Positions 46,166 through 56,150 are shown, numbered from the stretch's first letter. The stretch: DNA of 64,000 nucleotides from Cellulophaga omnivescoria (GCF_001999725.1 NZ_MDDP01000043.1:1-64000), one strand, 5' to 3'. Notes: a model not told the origin generated them from the letters alone. Program-made: numbers and translations.

Positions 46166-47149
46166 ATGAGCAAAAAAATAGGTTGGGGTATAGTTGGTTT
46201 AGGAAATATTGCAGATAAGTTTGCTACAGATTTGGCTTTAGTTACAAATGCAAATTTAGTCTCGGTATCTTCTAGAAGTGAGGAAAAAGCAAATACGTTT
46301 GCAGACAAACATAATGTAAAAAATAGATATACCAATGCCCAAGATTTATTTAATTGTATAGATGTAGATGTTGTTTACATAGCTACTCCACATACGTTGC
46401 ACAAAAATTTAAGTTTACAAGCTATGGACAGTGGCAAGCACGTTTTGTGTGAAAAACCTATGGGAGTTAACAAAGAGCAAGTGCAAAGTATGATTGCTGC
46501 ATCTATTAAAAACAATGTTTTTTTAATGGAAGCTTTGTGGAGTAGGTTTTTACCATCAATACAAAAAGTAAAGCAAATTGTAAATGCTAATGAGTTGGGA
46601 ACTATAAGTTATATTAAGTCCGATTTTGCTTTTTATGGTTTAAATAGGGCAGAAGAGAGCAGACTTTTAAACCCAAACTTAGCAGGTGGCTCTTTGTTAG
46701 ATATAGGAATTTATCCTGTATTTTTATCTTACCTTTTGTTAGGAAAGCCAAATGAAATATTAGCAACTGCTAATTTTTATAAAACCGGAATAGAAAAGCA
46801 GATTTCTATTATTTTTAAATATAATAATGCACAGGCACATTTGTACAGTGGTTTAATGGCCAATACAGAAACCAGCTCTGAAATAGTAGGAGAACAAGGG
46901 TTATTAAAGTTAGAAACCAGATGGCATGAAGCAGATGGGTATTACATTGAAAAAAACCGGGAAAAGAAGTATTACAAAACTCCTAAACTAGGTATTGGTT
47001 ATACGTATGAAATAGAAGAAGTGCACAAATGCATTGCTAACAACCAAATACAAAGTAACCTATGGTCTCATAAAAATAGTTTAGATTTAATACAATTATT
47101 AGATCAAATTAGAGATCAAACAGGTATAGTTTTTCCTTTTGAAGCTTAA
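46166..47149 (+). CDS. Gfo/Idh/MocA-family oxidoreductase
   Basis: The 327-residue protein has the N-terminal Rossmann motif 'GWGIVGLGNIADKFATDL', 'YIATPHTLH', 'GKHVLCEKPMG' (the conserved Glu-Lys-Pro) and 'GSLLDIGIYPV'. It fits NAD(P)-dependent sugar or dihydrodiol dehydrogenases of the Gfo/Idh/MocA group. The ATG at 46166 is preferred over the adjacent TTG. A TAACTTTG motif lies about 30 bases upstream without a clear -33 box. Confidence 0.9.
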   Translation: MSKKIGWGIVGLGNIADKFATDLALVTNANLVSVSSRSEEKANTFADKHNVKNRYTNAQDLFNCIDVDVVYIATPHTLHKNLSLQAMDSGKHVLCEKPMGVNKEQVQSMIAASIKNNVFLMEALWSRFLPSIQKVKQIVNANELGTISYIKSDFAFYGLNRAEESRLLNPNLAGGSLLDIGIYPVFLSYLLLGKPNEILATANFYKTGIEKQISIIFKYNNAQAHLYSGLMANTETSSEIVGEQGLLKLETRWHEADGYYIEKNREKKYYKTPKLGIGYTYEIEEVHKCIANNQIQSNLWSHKNSLDLIQLLDQIRDQTGIVFPFEA

Positions 47150-47214
47150 TTTATTAGGTATTTTACCTTTAAAATTACGATATTTGGCATCTAATAAACC
47201 AACAATAATTAAAG

Positions 47215-47391
47215 ATGAATAAAAATACAGTTTTAGCTTGGGCTACATTTATTATGATACTTGTGGGCTTATCACTAATTGCACTTGGTGCATTTAGATA
47301 TGATGATGTTGCCGGATGGGGATTTGCAGCCGTAGGAATTGGCTTTTTTGCTATTGCGTGGGTTTTTAATGCACTTAAAGGTAGAGTGTAA
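47215..47391 (+). CDS. CAL67264-type small membrane protein
   Basis: This 58-residue open frame has a start ATG preceded by an A-rich stretch and encodes two membrane helices (about 5-25 and 34-53) around a short loop 'FRYDDVAGWG'. I recognise it as the CAL67264 family of mini membrane proteins found in Flavobacteria. Its function is unknown. It lies 87 bases upstream of ettA on the same strand. Confidence 0.85.
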   Translation: MNKNTVLAWATFIMILVGLSLIALGAFRYDDVAGWGFAAVGIGFFAIAWVFNALKGRV

Positions 47392-47478
47392 AAATAAAAT
47401 ATATGTGGGCAAAATGGTATAGTTATGTACTGTTTTGCCTTTTTTTAATTCAATTAATAACAACTAATAATACAAGAT

Positions 47479-49170
47479 ATGTCAGACGATATAAAAGTCA
47501 TTTTTTCAATGTCTGGAGTTTCTAAAACCTTTAAAACGGCTAACACTCCAGTATTAAAAAATATATACCTAAGTTTCTTTTACGGTGCAAAAATTGGTAT
47601 TCTAGGTCTTAACGGATCTGGTAAATCTACCTTATTAAAAATTATAGCAGGTTTAGATAAAAATTACCAAGGAGATGTTGTTTTTTCTCCAGGTTATAAA
47701 GTTGGTTACTTGGAACAAGAACCTAAGTTAGATGATGATAAAACAGTTTTAGAAATAGTTAAAGAAGGCGTTGCAGAAACTGTAGCCATTTTAGATGAGT
47801 ACAACAAGATAAACGATATGTTTGGCTTAGAAGAAGTGTATTCTGATGCAGATAAAATGGATAAGTTAATGGCTAGACAAGCAGTATTACAAGACCAAAT
47901 TGATGCCAGTAATGCTTGGGAGTTAGACACTAAATTAGAAATTGCTATGGATGCATTGCGTACTCCAGATGGTGACAAAAAGATTAGTGTATTGTCTGGA
48001 GGTGAGCGCAGAAGAGTTGCTTTATGTAGACTGTTATTACAAGAACCAGAAATTTTGCTTTTAGATGAACCTACTAACCACTTAGATGCAGAATCTGTGC
48101 ACTGGTTAGAGCACCATTTAGCACAATATAAAGGTACTGTTATTGCTGTAACGCATGATAGATACTTTTTAGATAATGTAGCGGGTTGGATTTTAGAGCT
48201 AGATAGAGGTGAAGGTATTCCTTGGAAAGGAAACTACTCTAGCTGGTTAGACCAAAAATCTAAACGTATGGCAGACGAAAGTAAAACAGCGTCTAAGCGT
48301 CAAAAAACATTAGAACGAGAGTTAGAATGGGTGCGCCAGGGTCCTAAGGGAAGACAAACAAAACAAAAAGCTCGTTTAAAAAACTATGATAAATTAATGA
48401 GTCAAGATCAAAAGCAACTTGACGAAAAATTAGAAATTTACATACCTAATGGTCCGCGTTTAGGAACAAATGTTATAGAGGCTAAAGGAGTTAGTAAAGC
48501 TTTTGATGATAAATTACTTTATGAAGATTTAAACTTTAAATTACCACAAGCAGGTATAGTGGGTATTATTGGCCCTAATGGTGCTGGTAAAACCACAATT
48601 TTTAGAATGATAATGGGTGAAGAAACTCCAGATAAAGGAGAATTTAGTGTTGGTGAAACTGCTAAAATTGCCTATGTAGACCAAAGTCACTCTAACATTG
48701 ACCCAGAAAAAACAATTTGGCAAAACTTTAGTGATGAGCAAGAATTGGTAATGATGGGTGGTAAGCAAGTAAATTCTAGAGCTTATTTAAGTAGATTTAA
48801 TTTTTCTGGAAGTGAGCAAAATAAAAAAGTAAGTATGTTATCTGGTGGTGAGCGTAACCGTTTGCATTTAGCAATGACGTTAAAAGAAGAAGGTAACGTT
48901 TTACTTTTAGATGAGCCTACAAACGATTTGGATGTAAATACTTTACGTGCCTTAGAAGAAGGTTTAGATAACTTTGCAGGATGTGCTGTTGTTATTTCTC
49001 ACGATAGATGGTTTTTAGATCGTATTTGTACACATATATTAGCTTTTGAAGGAGACTCGCAAGTTTATTTCTTTGAAGGATCTTTCTCTGATTATGAAGA
49101 AAATAAGAAGAAACGTTTGGGCGGAGATTTAATGCCAAAACGTATTAAGTATAAAAAATTAATTAGGTAA
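47479..49170 (+). CDS. ettA: Energy-dependent translational throttle EttA
   Basis: This 563-residue ABC-F protein has two intact nucleotide-binding domains: 'GLNGSGKST' and 'LSGGERRRVALCR' in the first, 'GPNGAGKTT' and 'LSGGERNRLHLA' in the second, with '[11 protein letters not shown]' and '[11 protein letters not shown]' Walker B motifs. An arm lies in NBD1, and a basic linker ('RQGPKGRQTKQKARLKNY') lies between the domains. It binds the ribosomal E site and gates the first elongation cycle according to the ADP/ATP ratio. It is the second ABC-F in the window; unlike the first, both ATP sites are complete. A terminator follows. Confidence 0.97.
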   Translation: MSDDIKVIFSMSGVSKTFKTANTPVLKNIYLSFFYGAKIGILGLNGSGKSTLLKIIAGLDKNYQGDVVFSPGYKVGYLEQEPKLDDDKTVLEIVKEGVAETVAILDEYNKINDMFGLEEVYSDADKMDKLMARQAVLQDQIDASNAWELDTKLEIAMDALRTPDGDKKISVLSGGERRRVALCRLLLQEPEILLLDEPTNHLDAESVHWLEHHLAQYKGTVIAVTHDRYFLDNVAGWILELDRGEGIPWKGNYSSWLDQKSKRMADESKTASKRQKTLERELEWVRQGPKGRQTKQKARLKNYDKLMSQDQKQLDEKLEIYIPNGPRLGTNVIEAKGVSKAFDDKLLYEDLNFKLPQAGIVGIIGPNGAGKTTIFRMIMGEETPDKGEFSVGETAKIAYVDQSHSNIDPEKTIWQNFSDEQELVMMGGKQVNSRAYLSRFNFSGSEQNKKVSMLSGGERNRLHLAMTLKEEGNVLLLDEPTNDLDVNTLRALEEGLDNFAGCAVVISHDRWFLDRICTHILAFEGDSQVYFFEGSFSDYEENKKKRLGGDLMPKRIKYKKLIR

Positions 49171-49192
49171 TTGTATTTAATTAATTGAAAAT

Positions 49193-49227
49193 AAAAAACT
49201 CCTTAAAGTTATTTAAGGAGTTTTTTA
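49193..49227. terminator. Bidirectional terminator between ettA and the MBL gene
   Basis: A 15-bp stem (AAAAAACTCCTTAAA and its complement) around a 4-base loop has A-rich and T-rich flanks. It serves ettA and probably the convergent MBL lipoprotein gene. Confidence 0.85.
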
Positions 49228-49233
49228 TTTTCT

Positions 49234-50010
49234 TTAGTATGACTCGTTAGGGTACCAATCTAATTGTACAACTTTAATGTCTTTATTACCTTCGTTTACC
49301 AATTGTTTAAATTTAGCAATATCACTAACATCGGGTTTGCCACGATAGTGGTATGGGTATACTTGTTTTGGTTTAAACTCTAATACTGCACTGGCAGCAC
49401 TATTAACTGTCATTGTATATGGCAAATTCATACAAATAAATGCTTTGTCAATATCTTGTAAAGCACGCATTTCTGGTATATCTTCTGTATCTCCAGAAAA
49501 GTAAACGCGCTCACCAGCTTTTTCTATTAGGTAGCCATTTCCACGTCCTTTGCTATGAAATTTAACAGCTTCTTCCCTTAAATTATACATTGGTATTGCT
49601 GTAATTTTAATATCTAAAAAATCTACAGATTCGTCATTGTTTAGTACTGTAAGCTTTGTTTTTAAATTATCAGAAAGTTTGTCTGCAACGGCTTGTGGAG
49701 CTACAATAGTAGTTTTATTAGTGTTAATAGCTTCTAAAGTTTCAACATTTAAATGATCTCCGTGAATATCTGTAACCAAAATTAAATCTGGTTCATCTTG
49801 TCCATCAAACATATTTGCACCTCCTACAGGATCTATATAAATAGTAGTGTTTCCCCATTTAAAAACAGCTGTAGCGTGCTCTATAGGTGTTACATTAAAG
49901 TGATTATCAATTTCACTTGTTTCTTCTTCTGTGGTATTCTTAGTTTCTTTATTGTTTTTACAACTAGTTATAAATAAACAGAAAACAGCAATAGTTATTA
50001 GTTTTTTCAT
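49234..50010 (-). CDS. MBL-fold lipoprotein with altered metal motif
   Basis: The 258-residue lipoprotein has a lipobox ending at Cys17 (FITSCKN), an acidic linker, and a UPF0173-like metallo-beta-lactamase domain. The metal motif reads 'VTDIHGDH' (Asp replaces the first His of HxHxDH), with 'YFSGDTED' and 'YPYHYRG' as later ligands. It is distantly related to the hydrolase at 36625 but exported. The substrate is unknown. It lies 6 bases downstream of the GNAT gene on the same strand. Confidence 0.85.
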   Translation of the reverse strand: MKKLITIAVFCLFITSCKNNKETKNTTEEETSEIDNHFNVTPIEHATAVFKWGNTTIYIDPVGGANMFDGQDEPDLILVTDIHGDHLNVETLEAINTNKTTIVAPQAVADKLSDNLKTKLTVLNNDESVDFLDIKITAIPMYNLREEAVKFHSKGRGNGYLIEKAGERVYFSGDTEDIPEMRALQDIDKAFICMNLPYTMTVNSAASAVLEFKPKQVYPYHYRGKPDVSDIAKFKQLVNEGNKDIKVVQLDWYPNESY

Positions 50011-50016
50011 TGGTTT

Positions 50017-50484
50017 TTATTTTAAATTTAGCCTCATTTTAATACTACTTCTTTTGTAAACAACATTGGGTTCTAATGGTATTTCTTTAAAACCTATCTT
50101 TTTATATATGTGCAAAGCGTTGGTAAGTTTAACACTAGAATACAAAATAACTTGCTCCCATTGTTTTTCTTTGGCAAAGTTAATGGCGTAGTTTAGTAAT
50201 TCTTGACCAATTCTTTTACCTTGGTAGTTTTCGCTTACTGCCATTTTTCCTAATTCATAAACGTTTTCTTTAATTTTAATATAAGCTACACAGCCAACAA
50301 TGGTATCCTCAATTTTAGCAAAAAAGATATATCCACCTTTGTTAATTATATTCTCTTCACAGTTGTTTAAAAGTTCTATATCTTTTTTTTCAACTTCAAA
50401 ATACTTTTTTATCCACTCTAAATTTAGATTTTTAAAGGTTTTAGCGTATTTTGGCAGAAAGGGAATAAATGTTAAATTATTCAT
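50017..50484 (-). CDS. GNAT N-acetyltransferase
   Basis: The 155-residue protein is a GNAT-family enzyme with the acetyl-CoA loop 'NYQGKRIGQELLNYAINFAK' and 'NALHIYKKIGFKEIPLE'. The target cannot be inferred. It is cotranscribed with the exported MBL-fold gene that follows. Confidence 0.88.
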   Translation of the reverse strand: MNNLTFIPFLPKYAKTFKNLNLEWIKKYFEVEKKDIELLNNCEENIINKGGYIFFAKIEDTIVGCVAYIKIKENVYELGKMAVSENYQGKRIGQELLNYAINFAKEKQWEQVILYSSVKLTNALHIYKKIGFKEIPLEPNVVYKRSSIKMRLNLK

Positions 50485-50650
50485 TATAAATTATAATTTT
50501 AGATAATTATTTCCGTTAGACGATTAATATTGGACTTAAACCAATTTTTAAGTGCATATAATCTAAATGTTAAACCAAAACGTATATAAATTTGAACCAA
50601 AAGATTAACTTAGTCAAGTTAATAAATTAAACTGAATTAATAGTATTGTT

Positions 50651-51538
50651 ATGAGTGAGAAAAAGAGTAATACAGGATTAAAGGTACTTGCTGTTTTATT
50701 AGGAGTAGGATTATTAGCTTCTATTGCCTACACAGTTTCTTTGTATAAAGACAGAGAGAAAACCAAAACTGTTTTAACACAAGAGAAAGAATATGTAGTT
50801 AATGATTTAACTAGCTTACAGTCTGAGTATGACAAGGCTATTATGGAAAGTAATGCTACAAATGAAGAATTAGTTGAAGCTAGAGACAGAATTGCTAAAT
50901 ATATTGACTCTGTAAAAACTATGAAAACAGATATTTCTTCGTTATCTAGGTATAGAAGACAGGTTGATTTGTTAAAGAAAGAAAGAGCTTTTTTACTTAA
51001 AAAGGTAGACTCTTTAACTACATCTAACACTATGTTAGCTATGGAAAGAGATAGTACTTATCAAGAATTATCTAGACAAACAGTTTTTAATGATTCTTTA
51101 GTTGTACAAAATACTCAATTAGCAGATGCGGTAGAAAAAGGTTCTGCTTTAAATTTATCTAAGTTCTCTGTAGATGCAGTAAAAGAGCGTAGTAGTGGTA
51201 AATTGGTTTCTACAACTAGAGCGGGAAGAGCAGACAAACTTAAAATATGTTTTACTGTTGCAGACAATGCAATTGCGCAAGCTGGTGATAGAGAGTTTTA
51301 TTTAGAAGTTTTAGATCCTCAAGGTAATGTTTTAGGTGAAGGAACTACTAAATCTAACGAAGGCGGTGCATCTTTAACTTATAGTAAAGCAACTGCTTTT
51401 TACTACGAAAACAGAACTTTAGATATTTGTGATTATGTAAATAAGCCAACTGGTGATTTCCAAAAAGGAAACTATATGGCTATTGTTTATGATTCTAAAT
51501 TAAAAATATTAGGTAAAAGTGAGTTTACACTTAAATAA
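50651..51538 (+). CDS. Membrane-anchored coiled-coil protein, conserved, unknown function
   Basis: The 295-residue protein has one N-terminal membrane helix (about 9-29), a long coiled coil (about 30-165, with heptad-like 'SYKDRE..' to 'LADAVEKG') and a C-terminal beta domain from about residue 190 ('ADKLKICFTVADNAIAQAGD', 'FYLEVLDPQGNVLGEGT'). I do not recognise a named family, but this architecture is familiar from Flavobacteria. It is probably anchored in the inner membrane with the body in the periplasm. A terminator follows. Confidence 0.8.
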   Translation: MSEKKSNTGLKVLAVLLGVGLLASIAYTVSLYKDREKTKTVLTQEKEYVVNDLTSLQSEYDKAIMESNATNEELVEARDRIAKYIDSVKTMKTDISSLSRYRRQVDLLKKERAFLLKKVDSLTTSNTMLAMERDSTYQELSRQTVFNDSLVVQNTQLADAVEKGSALNLSKFSVDAVKERSSGKLVSTTRAGRADKLKICFTVADNAIAQAGDREFYLEVLDPQGNVLGEGTTKSNEGGASLTYSKATAFYYENRTLDICDYVNKPTGDFQKGNYMAIVYDSKLKILGKSEFTLK

Positions 51539-51556
51539 ACTTTTATTTTTAGTTAT

Positions 51557-51591
51557 AAAAAAAGGTGCAATTAAAAATTGCACCTTTTTTG
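51557..51591 (+). terminator. Terminator after the coiled-coil protein gene
   Basis: A stem of about 15 bp (AAAAAAGGTGCAATT and its complement) with a 3-base loop and T-run begins 19 bases after the stop. It may also serve convergent fumC. Confidence 0.9.
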
Positions 51592-51611
51592 TATTTATAT
51601 GGTTCGGTTTT

Positions 51612-53009
51612 TTATTTTAGGGAACCTACCATTTCTTCTGGTTTAACCCATTCATCATATTGTTCTGCGGTAACATAGCCTAAGTTAATAGCTTCTTCCT
51701 TTAATGTAGTGCCATTTTTATGAGCAGTGTTTGCAATCTCTGCAGCTTTATAGTATCCTATTTTAGTATTTAAAGCTGTAACTAGCATTAAAGAGTTGTT
51801 TAGTAGTTCTTTAATAACATCGTGGTTTGGCTGTATGCCAGCAGCACAATTAACATCAAAACTAACACAGGCATCACCAATTAACTGCGCAGATTGTAAT
51901 ATGTTTGCAGCCATCATAGGTTTAAAAACATTAAGCTCATAATGACCTTGTGTGCCACCTACAGTTATAGCAACATCATTACCCATAACTTGTGCACAAA
52001 CCATAGTTATAGCTTCTGCTTGTGTAGGGTTAACTTTTCCTGGCATTATAGAACTACCAGGCTCGTTTGCAGGAATAATAATTTCGCCAATACCAGAACG
52101 TGGGCCAGAAGCCATCATTCTAATATCATTAGCAATTTTATTAAGTGAAACAGCTAGTTGTTTTAATGCACCATGACTTTCTACTATAGCATCATGTGCG
52201 GCCAATGCTTCAAATTTATTTTTAGCGGTAATAAATGGTAATCCTGTAAATTCTGCTATGTATTTAGCAACTAGAACATCATAACCAGCAGGTGTGTTTA
52301 AACCTGTACCTACAGCAGTACCACCAAGAGCAAGCTCTGCTAAGTGTGGCAATGTGTTTTCTAATGCTTTTAAACCGTGATTTAATTGAGAAACATAGCC
52401 AGAGAACTCTTGTCCTAAAGTTAAAGGCGTAGCATCCATAAGGTGAGTACGTCCAATTTTTACAACATTTGCAAATTCTTTAGATTTTTGTTCTAAAGTA
52501 TCTCTTAGTTGTTTAACTCCAGGTATAGTAACTTCTGTAATTTTTTTATAAGCGGCAATGTGCATTCCTGTAGGAAAGGTATCGTTAGATGATTGTGATT
52601 TGTTTACATCATCATTAGGCTGTATCGTTTTTTCTCCTTCACCAATAACATTACCGGCTATTTCATGTGCTCTGTTTGCAATAACCTCATTTACATTCAT
52701 ATTACTCTGTGTGCCAGAGCCGGTTTGCCATATAACCAACGGAAACTGGTCATTATGTTTACCTTCTAAAATTTCATCACAAACCTGTGCAATTAAATCT
52801 CTTTTTTCTGTAGATAAAACACCTAGCTCACAATTGGTGTAAGCTGCTGCTTTTTTTAAATATGCAAAACCATAAACAATATCTAATGGCATAGATGCAG
52901 CAGGACCAATTTTAAAATTGTTTCTAGAGCGCTCTGTTTGTGCTCCCCAATATTTATCAGCAGGTACCTCTACCTTGCCCATTGTATCTTTTTCTATTCT
53001 AAAGCTCAT
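51612..53009 (-). CDS. fumC: Class II fumarate hydratase
   Basis: The 465-residue protein is a full-length class II fumarase: '[18 protein letters not shown]', '[18 protein letters not shown]' and the mobile catalytic loop '[15 protein letters not shown]'. It interconverts fumarate and malate in the TCA cycle without an iron-sulphur cluster. Aspartase and argininosuccinate lyase share the fold, but the motifs fit FumC. A minus-strand TACCTTTG (53038-53031) lies about 22 bases upstream of the start as a possible -7 element. Confidence 0.96.
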   Translation of the reverse strand: MSFRIEKDTMGKVEVPADKYWGAQTERSRNNFKIGPAASMPLDIVYGFAYLKKAAAYTNCELGVLSTEKRDLIAQVCDEILEGKHNDQFPLVIWQTGSGTQSNMNVNEVIANRAHEIAGNVIGEGEKTIQPNDDVNKSQSSNDTFPTGMHIAAYKKITEVTIPGVKQLRDTLEQKSKEFANVVKIGRTHLMDATPLTLGQEFSGYVSQLNHGLKALENTLPHLAELALGGTAVGTGLNTPAGYDVLVAKYIAEFTGLPFITAKNKFEALAAHDAIVESHGALKQLAVSLNKIANDIRMMASGPRSGIGEIIIPANEPGSSIMPGKVNPTQAEAITMVCAQVMGNDVAITVGGTQGHYELNVFKPMMAANILQSAQLIGDACVSFDVNCAAGIQPNHDVIKELLNNSLMLVTALNTKIGYYKAAEIANTAHKNGTTLKEEAINLGYVTAEQYDEWVKPEEMVGSLK

Positions 53010-53122
53010 TGTACTAATTTTTTATAGCCACAAAGGTAAGAATTTGGAAAATTTTTAATGCTTATTTATTTGATGATTTTAGTTTATTTTGGAGCAAATA
53101 TGAACTTTAATTAAAAATAATG

Positions 53123-55555
53123 TTAATTAAATTTATATGTTAATGTAGCTCTTAGGTTTCTTTGGTCTGATTGAAGTTCGTTGTATGAGATAGAATTGTT
53201 TAAGGTAGTAGTAGAATATCTTTTGTATGCATTAAAAATATCAGTAACACCAATAGATACTGCCACTTTATTTTTTAATAAATTTTTACTAAATGCAATA
53301 TCTAACCTATCTAATGCTTTTGTTTTTGTTTGGGAATTAGTATTTGCCCCTATGTAATAGTAATTTGTTTGAAAATTTACATCGTAAATAAGAGGTAGTT
53401 TAGCACTAGCACTCCCTGTCCACCTAAACTGGTTAGCACTAAAGTCTACATTAACTATTTGGTTGTTGTTGTTAGTATAGTTATAGTTGCCATTTAATTT
53501 TTGGTTATACATAAACATATTTAAAGATAAACGCCATTTTTTTAAGGGTACATACGTTACTGTTGCGTCTATGCCATATCTATCTTCTTCTGCAATGTTT
53601 CTTTTTGTTTTTGCTATTATTGGCGCAGATATTGTACCGTTAGTACTAGTCACAGTTTCAGTATTTCCGGTTTCTATAACTACATTGTGTATAACATCTT
53701 CTGTTTTAGAGTAAAATAATGCAGAATTAAAAGTTATTTTATTCCACTTATTTATATAATTAAACTCAAAAGAATTAGTAAACATTGGGTCTAGATCTGG
53801 GTTGCCATAAAACAAATTGGTTTTGCTAACCCTATTAGGAAAAGGATTTAAATTCCCAGCCGTAGGCCTATCAATTCTTTTACTGTAGTTTAGACTTATT
53901 TTTTCTTTATTACTAAACTCGTAACTTAAAAACATTGAAGGAAACCAATTGGTGTACAACTTATTGTCTGTAGTATTTGTATTAGTAAGTAAAATAGACA
54001 AATTTGTATGTTCTACTCGGATACCTAATGAGGCATTAAACTTATTAAAACCTTGTGAAAATTGTAAATAACCAGCATTAACATCTTGACTGTAAACTAG
54101 GTTGTTACTGTAATTGTTGTTTTTTATAAATAGATTATTAATTATAGATCCTTCTGTATAGTCTATATTATAATTGTCATAAACACCTCTATAACCAACT
54201 TCTATTTTAGAATTGTAATTTTTACCAAATGGAAGTGTATAGTCTATTTGTGCAAGTTGGCTTATTTGTGTGTCGTCTGTTATGGCCTCATCAAATAGAT
54301 TGGTGCTGTTATTTTCTAGTATAAATTCATTAATAGCCCTGTCTTCTAACTCAAAACTTCTAGAGTACTGATAGTCTGCGGTTAAAATATGACCTTTAGA
54401 GTTAAATTTTCTTTTGTAATTTAAAGAGTATCGTATACTTTCTTCGTCGCTATCTTCTTCTGTATCTCTATTTCTGTTAATTGTTGTATTGTTTGTAGTA
54501 TTAAAGTTAGTTAAGTCTATAGCTGTGTAGTTTAAACCAGATCCTTTGCTATATGCTACCGAGTTAGTTACACTAGAATTTTTATTTAACAATAGTTCTA
54601 TACCGGCATTTACAGATAAATTTTTGTAATTGCGGTCTAAAGATCTGTATTCATTTTCAAAACCAGTAGTGTTGTTGTTATTGTCAAAAAAATCATTGTA
54701 AAATAAAGAATAGCCAGGTCTTTCTCTGTCTGTATAAGTTATATTAGAAAAAATATTAAATAATTTCTTTTTAACACCTAATGATACTCCCAATTTATAA
54801 TATTCCGGGTCTTTAACTGTTGCAGTTATAGAACCGTTTAATCCAGATTTTTTAGATTTTCGTAGTATTATGTTTAATATGCCAGCTGTACCAGAAGAAC
54901 TGTATTTTGATGAAGGGTTTGTTATAACTTCTACCTTTTGTATGGTGCTTACAGGCATTTGTTTTAAAGCTTCGGGACTAATGCCAGATAGGGTAGAGGG
55001 TTTACCATTAATTAAAATTTTTACATTATTATTTCCTCTTAAGCTAATTGTACCTTCTGCGTCTACAGCTACTGCAGGAATATTATTTAAAACATCCGAA
55101 GCGGAACCACCATTTAAAGTTAAATCTTTACCAACATTGTATATTTTTTTATCTAACCTTAATTCTACGGTTGTTTTTTCAGCAATAATTTCAACTTCGT
55201 TTAGTTCCTCTACATCTAAGCTTAACATTATTTGTCCTAAATTCTTAGATTTTGTTAATGTTATATTCTTTAAATAGTAAGTTTTGTAAGAAATATGCTC
55301 AATTTTTATATTGTAATTTCCATATGGTATACCATCAATACTAAACTTACCATTTTTATTACTTATACCACCAGAAATATAATTAGAGTTATTTTTATCT
55401 TCAATTATTAGTGTAGCAAATTCTAATGGAGTTTTTGTTTCAGAGTCTACAATTGTACCAGATAATTTTACAGTATTATTACTATTATTTATTTGGTTTT
55501 GCTGGGCATTAATAACTGTAGATAAGGCAAAGAATAGAAAGAATATTTTTTTCAT
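53123..55555 (-). CDS. TonB-dependent receptor-type outer membrane protein
   Basis: The 810-residue protein has a signal peptide (about 1-17, ending 'NAQ'), a CarboxypepD_reg-like domain (about 28-105), a plug-like domain (about 120-230, 'LRGNNNVKILINGKPSTLSG') and a long barrel region ending in a C-terminal aromatic strand ('LRATLTYKFN'). This is the OMP_b-brl_3-type receptor family. The ligand is unknown and no SusD partner is adjacent. It is paralogous to the 837-residue receptor at 56169, in the same orientation. Confidence 0.92.
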   Translation of the reverse strand: MKKIFFLFFALSTVINAQQNQINNSNNTVKLSGTIVDSETKTPLEFATLIIEDKNNSNYISGGISNKNGKFSIDGIPYGNYNIKIEHISYKTYYLKNITLTKSKNLGQIMLSLDVEELNEVEIIAEKTTVELRLDKKIYNVGKDLTLNGGSASDVLNNIPAVAVDAEGTISLRGNNNVKILINGKPSTLSGISPEALKQMPVSTIQKVEVITNPSSKYSSSGTAGILNIILRKSKKSGLNGSITATVKDPEYYKLGVSLGVKKKLFNIFSNITYTDRERPGYSLFYNDFFDNNNNTTGFENEYRSLDRNYKNLSVNAGIELLLNKNSSVTNSVAYSKGSGLNYTAIDLTNFNTTNNTTINRNRDTEEDSDEESIRYSLNYKRKFNSKGHILTADYQYSRSFELEDRAINEFILENNSTNLFDEAITDDTQISQLAQIDYTLPFGKNYNSKIEVGYRGVYDNYNIDYTEGSIINNLFIKNNNYSNNLVYSQDVNAGYLQFSQGFNKFNASLGIRVEHTNLSILLTNTNTTDNKLYTNWFPSMFLSYEFSNKEKISLNYSKRIDRPTAGNLNPFPNRVSKTNLFYGNPDLDPMFTNSFEFNYINKWNKITFNSALFYSKTEDVIHNVVIETGNTETVTSTNGTISAPIIAKTKRNIAEEDRYGIDATVTYVPLKKWRLSLNMFMYNQKLNGNYNYTNNNNQIVNVDFSANQFRWTGSASAKLPLIYDVNFQTNYYYIGANTNSQTKTKALDRLDIAFSKNLLKNKVAVSIGVTDIFNAYKRYSTTTLNNSISYNELQSDQRNLRATLTYKFN

Positions 55556-55769
55556 TGTTTATTAGTCTTTTGTATTTATAACAAATAGGACTAATGTGTG
55601 GTAAGTGTTATTAAGCATATTATAAAGTAGGTTATTAAGTTGAGTTGTTAGTTTAAAAACGGTTAATAATACTTAAGCTACTTACAGGTATTTTATGGCA
55701 ATATTAGTACGTCTTATACTACAAATATAAAAAAATATTAAAATAATTATTATTTTTTTTTGATTTAGA

Positions 55770-55800
55770 TTTGTACTATTCATCTTAACAAGTATCTTTG
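55770..55800 (+). promoter_or_regulatory. Consensus promoter of the 57-residue membrane protein
   Basis: TTTG (55770-55773), a 19-base spacer and TATCTTTG (55793-55800) match the Bacteroidota consensus exactly, 22 bases before the ATG at 55823. Confidence 0.72.
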
Positions 55801-55822
55801 TAACCGTTAAAATAAATTACTT

Positions 55823-55996
55823 ATGTTTGAATTTGACCAGTATTTAGGTTTTTTAGCTTTTTTAACTATCCTTACTATAGGATTTTGGCTAATGATATTT
55901 TTATTAACATTTGTTATACCTTATTGGTTGGGCGGATCACTTATAGAATTTCTGAAAGAAAAACGAGAAGCTAGAAAAGCAAAGCGTTTAGAATAA
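55823..55996 (+). CDS. 57-residue membrane protein of unknown function
   Basis: This short open frame has an exact-consensus promoter upstream and a terminator just after it, so it is likely a genuine independent gene. It encodes 57 residues: one long or two close hydrophobic segments (about 8-38, ending 'IPYWLGGSL') and a highly charged basic tail ('EFLKEKREARKAKRLE'), as in small inner membrane regulators. I recognise no family. It lies between the two minus-strand TonB-type receptor genes, on the opposite strand. Confidence 0.75.
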   Translation: MFEFDQYLGFLAFLTILTIGFWLMIFLLTFVIPYWLGGSLIEFLKEKREARKAKRLE

Positions 55997-56001
55997 AAAA
56001 C

Positions 56002-56032
56002 AAAAAAGAGACTTATTTAAGTCTCTTTTTTT
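56002..56032 (+). terminator. Terminator of the 57-residue protein gene
   Basis: A stem of about 14 bp (AAAAAAGAGACTTA and its complement) with a 2-base loop and T-run starts 6 bases after the stop codon. Confidence 0.88.
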
Positions 56033-56111
56033 GTGCTTCACTATTAACTAAAATGTTTAATTGTATTATATACATACTAAAACTTTGTAGTTAATAATTA
56101 TTATAATAATT

Positions 56112-56150
56112 AAAAAGGGTGTTGTTCACTTAAACAACACCCTTTTTTTA
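56112..56150 (-). terminator. Terminator after the 837-residue receptor gene
   Basis: A 15-bp stem (AAAAAGGGTGTTGTT and its complement) around a 6-base loop, with T-runs on both strands, lies 19 bases beyond the receptor stop on the minus strand. Confidence 0.88.
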
